In this document: one piece after another, positions 63,498 through 64,000 of the stretch
Layout: each line of letters begins with the position of its first letter
How positions within the stretch are numbered: position 1 is the stretch's first letter
Origin: Bacteroidota bacterium
Lineage (GTDB): Bacteria; Bacteroidota; Bacteroidia; B-17B0; Aurantibacillaceae
Reading direction: 5' to 3'
Assembly: GCA_963169355.1 (NCBI GenBank)
Contig: CAUJCR010000001.1
Coordinates: forward strand, 1-64,000
DNA length: 64,000 nucleotides
Made by a program: the position numbers and the translations under genes
The notes under the pieces: model-generated
The model's database searches: none
Seen by the model: the letters and a program-made list of their open reading frames with translations, nothing else
Told to the model about the DNA's origin: nothing

Positions 63498-64000
63498 AAC
63501 TTAGAAAAACTTTTTTTCTTATTCGATGTCTCTTGCTCATCAGCATAATAACCATTGCCATAGCCGTAACCATAACCATAGCCATAGCCGTACTTATAAC
63601 CATAACTTGAGCGAGTTGTATCTACACCATTTAATATAATAGATAAATTTTTGATATTAGCTTCATTAATTAATTTATCTAAAATTTGTACAAATGGTTT
63701 CTTAGAATAATCGGCTCTAAATACATAAATTGGGTAATCTGCCTTTTGAATAGTGGTTATACCATCTGTTACTAATCCTATTGGAGGATTATCAAATACG
63801 ATATAATCGTAAGATTGTTTTAATTCTTCTATTAGCGTATTTAAACGCTCACTAATAATTAACTCCGATGGATTAGGCGGAATAGGACCTGCGGTTATAT
63901 AATCTAAATTTGGGAAATGGCTATGCCTAATACAATCTTTTACTGGAGTTAAATCTGTTAAAATTGTACTCATTCCAATTTCATTTGGCACATCAAATCC
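63488..64000 (-). CDS. BY-kinase (Wzc-like) polysaccharide protein (5' end beyond window)
   Basis: The C-terminal 170 residues of a bacterial tyrosine kinase that controls polysaccharide chain length. The frame continues past 64000. Visible are GMSTILTDLTPVKDCI and ITAGPIPPNPSELI, then YDYIVFDNPPIGLVTD (Walker B region), and a long Tyr/Gly tail with a repeated YG dipeptide. In the family this C-terminal tyrosine cluster is the autophosphorylation site. The Walker A motif lies outside. Confidence 0.9.
   Translation of the reverse strand, partial: GFDVPNEIGMSTILTDLTPVKDCIRHSHFPNLDYITAGPIPPNPSELIISERLNTLIEELKQSYDYIVFDNPPIGLVTDGITTIQKADYPIYVFRADYSKKPFVQILDKLINEANIKNLSIILNGVDTTRSSYGYKYGYGYGYGYGYGNGYYADEQETSNKKKSFSKLWK

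Overview
The window is AT-rich, tightly packed bacterial chromosome of the phylum Bacteroidota. The evidence is direct: a type IX secretion system (T9SS) Plug-type DUF5103 protein, a PorP/SprF protein, secreted proteins with T9SS type A and type B C-terminal sorting domains, a TonB-dependent receptor with a carboxypeptidase-like N-terminal domain, DUF6089, and many upstream elements of the Bacteroidota TAnnTTTG (-7) promoter type. Several starts are TTG or GTG. I cannot place the organism below phylum with confidence. A gliding or T9SS-bearing lineage (Flavobacteriales/Sphingobacteriales/Chitinophagales type) fits. I see no rRNA, tRNA, CRISPR, prophage or intact insertion sequence.

Layout. 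1-13.2 kb: a truncated coiled-coil repeat protein, a DMT permease, MgtE, the T9SS Plug-like protein, a T9SS type B cargo, a Pif1-like helicase, an HD phosphohydrolase, an aminotransferase, a glycosyltransferase and MeaB. 13.2-15.1 kb: an accessory island with a Fic-family gene bounded by two near-identical 58-bp direct repeats, then a small lipoprotein gene and a 14-bp-arm hairpin. 15.1-18.7 kb: a probable metal-uptake locus (His-rich small protein, YidD, TonB receptor, surface lipoprotein). 18.9-25.4 kb: a phosphatase-superfamily lipoprotein, a Crp/Fnr regulator, DUF6089, a secreted subtilase and small conserved proteins. 25.5-35.1 kb: a glycosyltransferase overlapping a DUF2779 nuclease, an Omp85-type barrel, a 907-residue tandem fusion of two D-Ala-D-Ala ligase modules, an isolated 145-residue unknown, polyprenyl diphosphate synthase, a MORN-type lipoprotein and PlsY. 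35.1-44.2 kb: a UMF1-type MFS protein, an OmpA protein, ribosomal protein S20, a TPR lipoprotein, DUF1015, Ppx/GppA, PorP/SprF and a SPOR protein with a 4 x 22-residue linker. 44.6-51.1 kb: a small secreted protein followed by a ~2,023-residue T9SS type B adhesin with 16 Ig-like modules. 51.6-57.9 kb: a glycosyltransferase, a 477-bp intergenic region with a third, inverted copy of the 58-bp repeat and a hairpin-rich segment, and DnaE with a fused DEDDh proofreading exonuclease. 57.9-64 kb: UvrA, then a polysaccharide locus on the minus strand (BY-kinase, RfbC, WecA/MraY-like transferase, lytic transglycosylase), cut by the right edge.

Themes. Cell-envelope and surface functions dominate: T9SS machinery and cargo, phospholipid, isoprenoid and peptidoglycan precursors, outer-membrane barrels, and polysaccharide export. 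The signals most worth following are the 58-bp dispersed repeat that brackets the Fic gene and recurs about 40 kb away, the duplicated and diverged Ddl fusion, and the three-part DUF2779 nuclease. No complete novel defence system can be shown from this window.
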